A DNA stretch of 9,710 bases from Cytophagales bacterium (GTDB taxonomy: Bacteria > Bacteroidota > Bacteroidia > Cytophagales > Cyclobacteriaceae), in contig DPLR01000323.1 of the NCBI GenBank assembly GCA_003541895.1, positions 1 through 9,710 on the forward strand, written 5' to 3'. The translations under genes were made by a program, and so were the position numbers. The notes beneath the pieces are model-generated. The model did no database searches and was not told the DNA's origin. It saw only the letters and a program-made list of their open reading frames with translations. Of this stretch, positions 1-8,328 are shown in pieces (position 1 is the stretch's first letter; each line of letters starts with the position of its first letter).

Positions 1-156
1 TCAAAAGAGTGCACAGAAATCCATAAAAACTTAGGGAGTATTTTTCAAGGTCTCAACGCCAACAAGAAATATGTTTTCTATCGAGCGTTTGAGAAACTCC
101 CTAACGGTAAAGACGAAGTGAAGAATTACGGATTCAAGAGATACGGGGAGAAATAA
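1..156 (+). CDS. C-terminal end of an unrecognised protein (gene starts before the window)
   Basis: Frame 1 is open from the first base for 51 codons and ends in TAA at 154-156. The residues are charged and Lys/Tyr-rich (for example FYRAFEKLPNGKDEVKNYG) and read like a soluble protein tail rather than random translation of non-coding DNA. I do not recognise the family, and no catalytic motif, membrane segment or signal is visible in this fragment. The opposite strand is also open over 31-243, but its product is poorer in protein-like composition and starts in AT-rich spacer, so I prefer the + strand reading. A 264-nt non-coding gap separates it from ruvA, so it is probably not in the same transcript. 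An imperfect inverted repeat lies inside it (31-104), which leaves some chance that this is structured non-coding DNA. Confidence 0.5.
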   Translation, partial: SKECTEIHKNLGSIFQGLNANKKYVFYRAFEKLPNGKDEVKNYGFKRYGEK

Positions 157-420
157 ACGGCACAAAATCCAAGGCTGTAGTTGGTAAATAAAATTCTTTT
201 TATTTGTTGTTAAGTCGCCTGACCAACAACTTACACTCTTCATCCTATACTTTTTTGTGTGTTTTTGTTTGTGCGCAAACCAACAGCATGTGGTTCAAAT
301 TCTTAAAGCACAACAAAAAAAACAGGGCTAAAACATGTCCTTTTTTATTTCTTAATTCTGTTGAAAATTCTCCAAGCATTTCATTATCAAATTCACTAAT
401 TTTCAAAATTTAATTAGCAC
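157..420. other. AT-rich intergenic region before ruvA
   Basis: No convincing gene is seen here; the frames that stay open give low-complexity Phe/Ser/Asn-rich products. The DNA is rich in T and A runs. It should contain the promoter for ruvA-sprA, but I find no full match to the Bacteroidota pattern TTG-N19-TAnnTTTG. The nearest, TAATTCTG at 353-360, lacks a TTG at the right distance. Small hairpins can be drawn at 206-230 and 267-280 (5-bp stem, TGCG loop), neither followed by a T-run, so no terminator is assigned. Confidence 0.6.
361..406. repeat. 9-nt inverted repeat just upstream of ruvA
   Basis: TTGAAAATT at 361-369 is the exact reverse complement of AATTTTCAA at 398-406, with 28 nt between the arms. 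The right arm is also part of a 13-nt palindrome (398-410) centred on C404. It ends 14 nt before the ruvA ATG, where it could fold the leader or bind a regulator. The sequence is almost entirely A/T, so chance is a serious alternative. Confidence 0.3.
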
Positions 421-1011
421 ATGATTGCTTATCTCAAAGGGAAATTGGTTTACAAAGAACCAACGCACGTGGTGATTGAAGTGAACGGCATCGGTTATCA
501 CGTAGGCATCTCACTCCACACATTTTCAGCAGTAAAAGACAAGGAAGACATCCGGTTGGCCACCTACCTGCACGTGCGCGAAGATGCTCACGTACTTTAT
601 GGGTTTGCCACCGATGCCGAAAAGCAGATGTTTCAGGCATTGATCTCGGTAAACGGAATTGGCCCGAGCACAGCCCTGGTGGTGTTAAGTTATCTCACCC
701 CCGATGAGCTGAAATTGGCCATTGTTCATGAAGATACCGCAGCCTTGCAAGCCGTGAAAGGAATTGGGGGCAAAACCGCCCAGCGCATGGTGCTTGAACT
801 GAAAGACAAAATGCGCAAAGAAAGTCTTGAAGAAACCGCTGGAAATCAGGGTTTGGTGCGCAATACCATGCGCTCGGAAGCGTTAACTGCGTTGATTACC
901 TTGGGAATAGGTAAAGTGCCGGCTGAGAAGAGCATAGATGCCATCCTGAAAAGAAGCGGGGGAAGCATTAGTTTGGAAGAGCTGGTAAAACAAGCATTAA
1001 AAACCGCCTAA
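421..1011 (+). CDS. ruvA: Holliday junction branch migration protein RuvA
   Basis: RuvA is the DNA-binding core of the RuvAB branch migrase: tetramers clamp a four-way junction and position RuvB hexameric motors, acting with RuvC in recombinational repair. The protein has 196 residues, normal for the family. Visible parts in order are: the N-terminal OB-fold (about 1-62, opening MIAYLKGKL); an acidic pin at E54-D55 between the strands; a first helix-hairpin-helix around NGIG 78-81; a second around KGIGGKTAQR 113-122; a flexible linker (about 132-147); and the small C-terminal RuvB-binding domain (about 148-196). The ATG at 421 gives the canonical N-terminus, and no Shine-Dalgarno precedes it, as is usual in Bacteroidota. 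sprA starts only 6 nt after the TAA, which implies co-transcription. ruvB and ruvC are not in the window. Confidence 0.97.
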   Translation: MIAYLKGKLVYKEPTHVVIEVNGIGYHVGISLHTFSAVKDKEDIRLATYLHVREDAHVLYGFATDAEKQMFQALISVNGIGPSTALVVLSYLTPDELKLAIVHEDTAALQAVKGIGGKTAQRMVLELKDKMRKESLEETAGNQGLVRNTMRSEALTALITLGIGKVPAEKSIDAILKRSGGSISLEELVKQALKTA

Positions 1012-1017
1012 ATACGA

Positions 1018-4000
1018 TTGAGAGAATTGCAACGGAAGGTGAAAACCATCATCGGGGTGTGGTGCATTGGCTTCGCAATGTGCTGGCCAGCATCTCTTGC
1101 CGTTGCCCAAGATTCCGTCAAGACAAAAAAAGCAGATTCCACAAAATATAGAATCATCAATCCATACCTGCCCAACTTTATGTTGCGCGACCGGTTGGGC
1201 GATCCATTTTCTAATTACACTTCTTCGTCTCCGTTTTTCCTCAAAAACCCAAAGAGTTTAAACACGGATATCACTTTAGATACAGGGATGCATTACAACA
1301 TTTCTGAACGATTTGGCAAAGTGAACTACAGGCCCAACTCAACCATGTCTTTTTCAGATTTCAACAGACAGCAAGACCGCTCTTTCCGCAAAGGATATTT
1401 TAAAGGCAAAAGTCTGGGCCTGGATGGCGAAAGTGCGGTGAGCAGCAGAAGTTCGTTGCCGAAAATTTATTTGAGCCCCGTACTCGACCGCTTGTTTGGT
1501 GGTAGTTACGTTGAGTTGGTGCCGAAAGGATTGGTGACCCTGGACTTGGGCGGATCGTTTCAGAAAATCCAAAACCCATCCATACCCATCAGGCAGCAAC
1601 GAAATGGTGGGTTGGAATTCAATGAACAGATTCAGTTGAACGTAGCTGGAAAAGTGGGAGAGAAACTCAAGATCAATACCAATTTTGACACCCAACATTC
1701 CTTCGATTTTCAGAACAGTATGAAGGTAGAATACTCGGGTTTGAAAGAAGACCTGCTGAAAAAACTGGAGATTGGAAATGTGAGTCTGCCCTTGAATAAT
1801 AGTTTGATCAAAGGATCGCAAAATTTATTTGGTGTAAAGGCGCAAATGCAATTCGGAAAATTGAATGCTACCATCATTGCATCAACGCAGCGAGGCAAAC
1901 AATCTTCAGTGCATGTTTCGGGCGGCAGTAATGGTCTTTCGCAAGGCCGGCCTTTTGAAATTGTTGCTTCGAGTTATGATGATAACCGCCACTTTTTTTT
2001 GGCGCAGTTCTTTCGCGATCATTTTGAGAAATGGCTCGGATCAATTCCCGGCCAAGTATCTTCTGGAGTAAATATCACGCGTATTGAGGTTTACTCCATC
2101 AACCGACAAAACGATACACAATCTCTTCGTGATGTGGTTGGTTTTATGGATATGGGCGAGTCGGATAAAATCTATAGGACCGATCTGTTCACGGATAAAA
2201 ATACGTATCCTGGTCGCCCTGCTTACAACCTATCAAACGACATGTTTAAAGTGCTGCCGGCTAACCGATCGAGTGCGAGCATTGAATCAGAACTTGTTCC
2301 GAACACTGGCATTGGTTTAATCAAAGGAACGGACTTCGAAATTTTGCAGAGCGCAAGAAAATTGGCGTCCACTGAATTTACACTTAATGCCCAATTGGGC
2401 TACATCACCTTGCAACGCAAACTCCAAAACGATGAAGCCCTTGCCGTTGCTTTTGAATACACCTACAACGGACAAGTTTATAAAGTGGGAGAGTTGACCG
2501 AAGATTATTCTAACCGTGCTACCACGGATGTCATCTATTTAAAAATGCTGCGCCCGCGTTCTATCAACATCAAAAACTCTTTCAGTAAGATTATTCCTTC
2601 GTGGAATTTGATGATGAAAAATATTTACAATTTGGGTGTCAACCAAATAACGCGCGATGGATTTCAATTGAAAGTAATTTATCGTGACGATAGAACGGGT
2701 ATTGATAATCCACAACTTCAAGACGGAACGCCCTATGTAAAATCACAGCAGTTGATCAAAGTGATGGGGCTCGATCGATTGAATCCCTACAACGATCCGC
2801 AGCCCGATGGTAACTTCGATTATGTAGAAGGCTTAACCATTAACTCCACTACGGGCCTTGTTATTTTTCCTGTTCTCGAACCTTTCAATGATGGTCTTCA
2901 CAATTTATTTTACGCATCCGCGGATGACCAGATGACGCCCGATACCCGCGGGTTTCTGGTGAATAAATATTTGTACGACACACTTTACCACACCACTCAA
3001 GCAGAAGCAGCGCTCGTCACCACAAAGAATAAATTTTTTATTACGGGCTCGATGAAAGCAGGAACAGGTCGTGAAATTCCGATTCAGGCATTTAACCTTA
3101 CGCCTGGTTCAGTTCACGTGTATGCCGGAGGTTCGCCATTGCAGGAGGGAAGAGATTATACTGTTGATTACACATTTGGTAAAGTCACGATTTTGAATGA
3201 AGGTATTTTGAGTTCGGGCAAAGACATTGATGTGACTTATGAGCAGCAAGATCCGTTTGCTTTTCAAACACGGACATTAGTTGGTACTCGATTGGATTAC
3301 AAGCTGAGCGATGAAGTGAATTTGGGTGGAACATTTCTTTACTACAACGAGCGACCGCTGATCACTCGAAATTTGATTGGGAGCGAACCCGCGCGAAACA
3401 TTCAATATGGGCTAGACTTTAACATGAAAAAGAATTCGCGCATCCTCACGAAAATGGTAGATGCATTGCCCTTCATTCAAACCAAAGAGACTTCCACAGT
3501 TTCAGTGAACGCTGAGTTTGCTCAGTTGCTTCCCGGAACTTCGAATAAAATTCATGGGCAAGGCACATCGTTCATCGATGATTTTGAAAATGCGGCAACG
3601 CCTTACAGTCTTCTTTCACCTCAAGGATGGAAATTAGCTTCAACACCAACCGATCCTGCTTTCGACTTAAGCAATGGAGCGGAAAACGATTTGAGGGCAG
3701 GGTACAAAAGAGCGAAGTTGGCTTGGTTTCAAGTCGATAATATTTTTTACATCACAGGAGGTAGCACGTATGCACCACCGAACATCAAACTTACCAACCA
3801 CTACACGCGCCCTGTTTTACCCAATGAAATATTTCCCTACTTCGATCCATACATCGGTAATTTCTATCAGCCTGTTTTGAACTTTGCTTATTTCCCTAGT
3901 GAGCGGGGACAATATAATTATACTCCTAATATTGACACAGAAGGTAAATTTAATAGCTCAACGGATCTGAAGAAAAATTGGGCAGGTATAACCACTGCGA

Positions 4001-7000
4001 TTCGAACCAATGTTGATTTTGATGCCGCAAACATTGAGTACATCGAGTTTTGGTTGATGGATCCTTTCATCAAAGGACCTAACGGAGTAGTTGACGATGG
4101 AAAAACAGCCCAAAATAATACTGACGTTACTGGTAAACTTATTTTTCATGTAGGCAGTGTTTCAGAAGATGTTGGCCGCGATACCCACATGGCATTTGAA
4201 AATGGATTGCCGATTGATGGGAGCACAACCGATACATATACTGACAGTAAGTGGGGTAGTGTTACAAATAAGCAGTACTTGAATAATGCTTTTGACAATA
4301 ACCCTTCATCAAGAGTCCATCAGGACGTTGGTTTGGATGGTAAGAATTCTGCGGATGAACAAATGTTTTTTGGTAATAAGAATAGTACTAATCCAAACAT
4401 ATATGCCAATATAGCAGACCCTTCAGCCGATGATTTCCATTACTACTTAGGTGGAGATTTAGATTCAAACAATGCACAGATTATTGAGCGATATAAATAC
4501 TATAATGGTATGGAAAATAATTCTCCCATCGTTACCGGTGCTCAACCTTATGCTGCTTCAGGTTCCAACATCCCTGACAACGAAGACCTCAATGGCGATA
4601 ACACGCTTACCGATCAAGAGGCCTATTACTCTTACAGCGTTCCGTTGGTGCCAGGTCAGATTGATGTAGGGAAAAAATATGTGGTTGATAAAATTACACC
4701 GAGCGGACATCCCGATGTAACGTGGTATTTGTATCGTATTCCGATCAGGGATTTTGAAGGACAATTTGGTGAGATCAATGGTTTCAAAACCATCAAATAC
4801 ATTCGTATGATCATGACGGGTTTTACTCAACCCGTTGTACTGCGGATGGCTAATTTCCGTACGGTGGGTCAGCGGTGGAGACAATATGCTGGCAACTTAC
4901 AAGAGTCTTCGCTTACACAAGTGATCGAACCCAACCTCGACAACTTCACAGTTTCTACAGTGAACATTGAAGAGAACGGTCAAGGAGATGCAAGTAAGCC
5001 TGGTTATGTTGAACCTTTGGCTCGCGACCGCGATGTAACCTCAACGGTGCAACGAAGATTGAATGAACAATCAGGTCAACTCTGTGTAACCGGTTTGCCC
5101 GATGGCGATGCGCGCGCGATGTACAAAAATGTATCGATGGACTTTTTCAATTACGGACGAATAAAAATGTTTATCAGTGCGCATGGACCGTTGGTGAAAG
5201 ACGGAGATGTAAAAGCATTTTTGCGATTGGGTACTGACCCTGACCAAAACTATTATGAAATAGAATTACCGTTGAAAATTACTCCACCAGATACGCGCGA
5301 CCCAAATAGTGTTTGGCCTGAGGAAAATCAGATTGATTTGCAGCTTGACAAATTATACTCTTTAAAAATAGCACGCGACAGAGACTGCCCCAACTGCATT
5401 GGTTCAAATCTGGCCTATCCACTTTACGGTCCACAACCCGTGGGCGATGGCAAACACAGTATCCGAATCATGGGTAGGCCCGATATGAGTTCGGTGAAAG
5501 TGATTATGATTGGTATTCGAAACCCCAGAACACCCGATGCAAAACCGTATGATGTCTGCTTGTGGGCAGATGAACTTCGCCTAACGGATTTTGACCAAAC
5601 TGCCGGATGGGCAGCGAATGTGGTGGTGAATGCAAAGCTCGCAGACTTAGGAAATGTTACTGGGTCATTCCGCCACATTGGTTTTGGGTATGGCGATGTG
5701 CAATCCAAAATTTCTGCTCGTGCCAGAAGCAATACCAACCAATTTGATATTTCGATGAACCTCAATTTAGATAAGTTACTTCCTCGAAATACCGGATTGA
5801 AAATCCCGATGTTTTTTAGTTATGAAACGATTATCATCGACCCTAAATATGATCCGGCAAATCCTGACTTGAGGATCGGTGCAGCTTTGCAAGCATTTAA
5901 CACGGATGCCGACCGAAGGCAATACTTAAACACAATTCAAGATCGATCGTACAGGCGAAGTTTGAATTTTACCAACGTCAAAAAAGTCAAAGTGCAAAAG
6001 GATGCCAAGAGTCACATTTACGACATCGAGAATTTTGCTTTCACCTATTCTTTTAGTGAGGCACGCCAACACAATTTTAATTTAATTGAAAACACACGCA
6101 AGCAAGTGAGAGGAGCGGTGTCATGGCAATATCAATCGAAGTTTAAAGGTTTCCACCCTTTAAAGGATGTGAAATTTGTTTCTTCAAAATATTTACAGCT
6201 GGCAAAAGATTTCAATTTCAATCCTGTGCCTACAAGCATTTCAGTTCGCGGTGAACTGGATCGATCGTATTCTAAAATAGCGTATCGCGCCTACACGCCC
6301 GATAATCCGAATGCCATGACTACGGCACCGCAGTTTCAAAAATATTTTCTCTTTAATAGATACTATAACATGAGTTGGCAATTGACCAAGTCATTGAAGT
6401 TTGATTACAATGCAACGGTCAACGCCATTGTTGATGAACCAGACACTGACCCGCGTGGTGGTTATTCAGCTACACAAAATAGGTACATCAGTTCACGCAT
6501 GTACTACGATTCGGTCATGCGCAACCTGAAAAACTTCGGGCGTATAAAATATTTTGAACAAAATATTACCGCGACTTACACTTTACCCTTAGATAAATTT
6601 CCGCTGACGAACTGGATCAATGCCGACTACCGACATACCGTAGGTTACAATTGGCGCGCGGGTCCCTTGCAGACAGATCCTACTAAGAACTTAGGAAACG
6701 TGGCGCAAAACAACCGGAGCGAAACCTATACGGGAAAATTTGATTTGCTTAAACTCTATAACAAAAGCGATTTCCTAAAAAGCATCAATGCGCCCAAAGC
6801 ACCGCCACCACCTCAACCGAAAAACGCGGCTGAGCGTGCTAAGCTGGCGAAGGCCGATACGTTGCCACACCCTCCTGAATTAAAATTGGTGCGTGCAATT
6901 ATGCGGTTGGCTATGTCATTAAAGAGTATCAATGGAACCTATACCGTTACAGAAGGAACGATAATGCCTGGCTTTAATAAGTCACCACATTTATTAGGAC

Positions 7001-8271
7001 TTGATCAATCGTGGATGGCACCGGGCGTGGGTTTTGTTTTAGGGCAACAAGATCCATTGATTATGCACCGGGCTCAACAGCATGGATGGATTACAAACAA
7101 CCCAAACCTAACCACACCGTTCAGTCAAACGCAATCCAAGACATTGAACTTAACTGCACAAGCGGAGCCGTTGGCCGATGTGAAGATGCAATTCACCGCA
7201 AACAAAACCACCACCGCATCTTTTCAGGAGATATACCGAATGGATAGCACCTCAAACCAGTTTCAAGATTTTAGCCCTTCGCGAAGTGGTTCATATAAGA
7301 TTTCTTTTATCTCGGTGAACACCGCATTTATGAAAGGCGATAAAGTCTTTCAATCGTTTAAAGATAACCTCACATTTTTGCAAAATAGGTTTAGTAAAGT
7401 AACTGGTAACTCAGGTTATGAAGGGCAATCGCAAGATGTCTTGATCCCTGCTTTCATTGCTGCTTATGGAGGTCGTTCGCCAAATACAGTTAGCCTTTCT
7501 CCGTTCCCAAAAATTCCATTGCCAAACTGGCGACTTGATTACAATGGGTTAACAAAATTAGAGCCCTTTAAAAGTATTTTCACTTCTGTCAGCATCACGC
7601 ATGCTTATACTTCATCATACCAGGTTGGAAATTATTCTAACTCATTACTTTATAATGCCAGCAATGGATTTAATGTTTCACAGTTGTCGCTGAATAACCC
7701 GATTGAAAATTACAATTCGGGGCACAACTCGTATGCTACTGTCTCAGATACTACCAGCAAACAATTAGTGCCCATTTATGTGATCAACCAAGTATTGATC
7801 AGTGAAACGTTTGCGCCTTTGATTGGAGTGAGCGTGAAAACCAAAAGCAAGTTGAGTCTCACCTTCAATTACAAAACCAAGCGTGATGTTTCCTTAAACG
7901 TATCGAATGCTCAGATTACGGAGATGACAGGAAAAGATTGGTCGTTGGAGATTGGATATACAAAGAACAATATGAAGTTGCCTTTCCGCGATCAGGGTAG
8001 AATTATTACGTTGAAGAACGATGTTACTTTCAGGATGACGATGGGCGTTACCAATAACCAAACCGTGCAACGAAGACTTGATGAAGGGAGCACTATTACC
8101 AATGGTAATATCAACTTTCAGTTGCGACCCAATATCAGTTATGTAGCCAACAAAAAACTGACGCTGCAGATTTATTTCGAAAGGACTGTGAATGATCCAC
8201 TGGTATCAAACTCTTACCGAAGGTCAACCACGAAGGGTGGCTTTAAGCTGATATTTAATTTGTCGCAATAA
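1018..8271 (+). CDS. sprA: Type IX secretion outer-membrane translocon / gliding motility protein SprA
   Basis: SprA (Sov in Porphyromonas) is the giant outer-membrane beta-barrel through which type IX secretion cargo leaves the cell; in Flavobacterium it has 36 strands and partners PorV and a plug protein. From the TTG at 1018 the product is 2417 aa, close to the roughly 2400 aa of known SprA. Residues 1-30 form a signal peptide (R2, R6, K7, K9, a hydrophobic core, AVA before Q31). Family marks include two related modules near 436-492 and 696-746, FIDDFE at 852-857, the EFWLMDPF segment around W1012, QDVGLDG at 1102-1108, an EF-hand-like loop at 1190-1201, and ADELRLTDFD following C1514. The C-terminus (FKLIFNLSQ) resembles a final barrel strand. 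Alternative starts are TTG 1027 and GTG 1039; ATG 1078 would remove the charged end of the signal peptide. It lies 6 nt after ruvA. Gliding motility itself cannot be concluded from this gene alone. Confidence 0.96.
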   Translation: MRELQRKVKTIIGVWCIGFAMCWPASLAVAQDSVKTKKADSTKYRIINPYLPNFMLRDRLGDPFSNYTSSSPFFLKNPKSLNTDITLDTGMHYNISERFGKVNYRPNSTMSFSDFNRQQDRSFRKGYFKGKSLGLDGESAVSSRSSLPKIYLSPVLDRLFGGSYVELVPKGLVTLDLGGSFQKIQNPSIPIRQQRNGGLEFNEQIQLNVAGKVGEKLKINTNFDTQHSFDFQNSMKVEYSGLKEDLLKKLEIGNVSLPLNNSLIKGSQNLFGVKAQMQFGKLNATIIASTQRGKQSSVHVSGGSNGLSQGRPFEIVASSYDDNRHFFLAQFFRDHFEKWLGSIPGQVSSGVNITRIEVYSINRQNDTQSLRDVVGFMDMGESDKIYRTDLFTDKNTYPGRPAYNLSNDMFKVLPANRSSASIESELVPNTGIGLIKGTDFEILQSARKLASTEFTLNAQLGYITLQRKLQNDEALAVAFEYTYNGQVYKVGELTEDYSNRATTDVIYLKMLRPRSINIKNSFSKIIPSWNLMMKNIYNLGVNQITRDGFQLKVIYRDDRTGIDNPQLQDGTPYVKSQQLIKVMGLDRLNPYNDPQPDGNFDYVEGLTINSTTGLVIFPVLEPFNDGLHNLFYASADDQMTPDTRGFLVNKYLYDTLYHTTQAEAALVTTKNKFFITGSMKAGTGREIPIQAFNLTPGSVHVYAGGSPLQEGRDYTVDYTFGKVTILNEGILSSGKDIDVTYEQQDPFAFQTRTLVGTRLDYKLSDEVNLGGTFLYYNERPLITRNLIGSEPARNIQYGLDFNMKKNSRILTKMVDALPFIQTKETSTVSVNAEFAQLLPGTSNKIHGQGTSFIDDFENAATPYSLLSPQGWKLASTPTDPAFDLSNGAENDLRAGYKRAKLAWFQVDNIFYITGGSTYAPPNIKLTNHYTRPVLPNEIFPYFDPYIGNFYQPVLNFAYFPSERGQYNYTPNIDTEGKFNSSTDLKKNWAGITTAIRTNVDFDAANIEYIEFWLMDPFIKGPNGVVDDGKTAQNNTDVTGKLIFHVGSVSEDVGRDTHMAFENGLPIDGSTTDTYTDSKWGSVTNKQYLNNAFDNNPSSRVHQDVGLDGKNSADEQMFFGNKNSTNPNIYANIADPSADDFHYYLGGDLDSNNAQIIERYKYYNGMENNSPIVTGAQPYAASGSNIPDNEDLNGDNTLTDQEAYYSYSVPLVPGQIDVGKKYVVDKITPSGHPDVTWYLYRIPIRDFEGQFGEINGFKTIKYIRMIMTGFTQPVVLRMANFRTVGQRWRQYAGNLQESSLTQVIEPNLDNFTVSTVNIEENGQGDASKPGYVEPLARDRDVTSTVQRRLNEQSGQLCVTGLPDGDARAMYKNVSMDFFNYGRIKMFISAHGPLVKDGDVKAFLRLGTDPDQNYYEIELPLKITPPDTRDPNSVWPEENQIDLQLDKLYSLKIARDRDCPNCIGSNLAYPLYGPQPVGDGKHSIRIMGRPDMSSVKVIMIGIRNPRTPDAKPYDVCLWADELRLTDFDQTAGWAANVVVNAKLADLGNVTGSFRHIGFGYGDVQSKISARARSNTNQFDISMNLNLDKLLPRNTGLKIPMFFSYETIIIDPKYDPANPDLRIGAALQAFNTDADRRQYLNTIQDRSYRRSLNFTNVKKVKVQKDAKSHIYDIENFAFTYSFSEARQHNFNLIENTRKQVRGAVSWQYQSKFKGFHPLKDVKFVSSKYLQLAKDFNFNPVPTSISVRGELDRSYSKIAYRAYTPDNPNAMTTAPQFQKYFLFNRYYNMSWQLTKSLKFDYNATVNAIVDEPDTDPRGGYSATQNRYISSRMYYDSVMRNLKNFGRIKYFEQNITATYTLPLDKFPLTNWINADYRHTVGYNWRAGPLQTDPTKNLGNVAQNNRSETYTGKFDLLKLYNKSDFLKSINAPKAPPPPQPKNAAERAKLAKADTLPHPPELKLVRAIMRLAMSLKSINGTYTVTEGTIMPGFNKSPHLLGLDQSWMAPGVGFVLGQQDPLIMHRAQQHGWITNNPNLTTPFSQTQSKTLNLTAQAEPLADVKMQFTANKTTTASFQEIYRMDSTSNQFQDFSPSRSGSYKISFISVNTAFMKGDKVFQSFKDNLTFLQNRFSKVTGNSGYEGQSQDVLIPAFIAAYGGRSPNTVSLSPFPKIPLPNWRLDYNGLTKLEPFKSIFTSVSITHAYTSSYQVGNYSNSLLYNASNGFNVSQLSLNNPIENYNSGHNSYATVSDTTSKQLVPIYVINQVLISETFAPLIGVSVKTKSKLSLTFNYKTKRDVSLNVSNAQITEMTGKDWSLEIGYTKNNMKLPFRDQGRIITLKNDVTFRMTMGVTNNQTVQRRLDEGSTITNGNINFQLRPNISYVANKKLTLQIYFERTVNDPLVSNSYRRSTTKGGFKLIFNLSQ

Positions 8272-8280
8272 TTGATTCAT

Positions 8281-8310
8281 TTGACTATTGGTCATTAACC
8301 CTTATTTTTG
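8281..8310 (+). promoter_or_regulatory. Bacteroidota-type promoter for gcvH-lipA
   Basis: TTG at 8281-8283 is followed after exactly 19 nt by TATTTTTG at 8303-8310, a full match to the known Bacteroidota housekeeping sigma pattern (TTG near -33, TAnnTTTG near -7). It lies in the 57-nt gap between the sprA stop and the gcvH ATG. Transcription should begin around 8315, leaving a leader of only about 14 nt. This suggests gcvH-lipA is transcribed separately from ruvA-sprA. The start site is inferred from spacing, not measured. Confidence 0.7.
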
Positions 8311-8321
8311 AGCCTCAAAAA
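8305..8321. repeat. Short inverted repeat over the gcvH promoter -7 box and start site
   Basis: TTTTTGAG at 8305-8312 and CTCAAAAA at 8314-8321 are perfect reverse complements around a single C. The element covers most of the -7 box and the expected transcription start. It could be an operator half-site pair. It is not a convincing terminator for sprA: the stem is AT-rich, the loop is very tight, and it is followed by A residues rather than T residues on the + strand. Confidence 0.35.
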
Positions 8322-8328
8322 AAATCTT

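Noticed and set aside
206..230. Hairpin GTTGTT...AACAAC as terminator
   Set aside because: Short stem with an internal loop and no immediate T-run; it could form but cannot be called a terminator.
267..280. Hairpin GTTTG-TGCG-CAAAC as terminator of the left-edge gene
   Set aside because: The stem is only 5 bp and no T-run follows it.
353..360. ruvA promoter -7 box TAATTCTG
   Set aside because: One mismatch to TAnnTTTG and no TTG about 19 nt upstream.
204..413. Small + strand gene before ruvA
   Set aside because: Its product is Phe/Ser/Asn-rich low complexity from AT-rich spacer DNA, with no plausible domain, and it runs almost into ruvA without a sensible start context.
1354..1821. Open frame of 155 codons on the minus strand
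   Set aside because: It lies wholly inside sprA, opposite well-conserved translocon sequence, and its product has no recognisable features.
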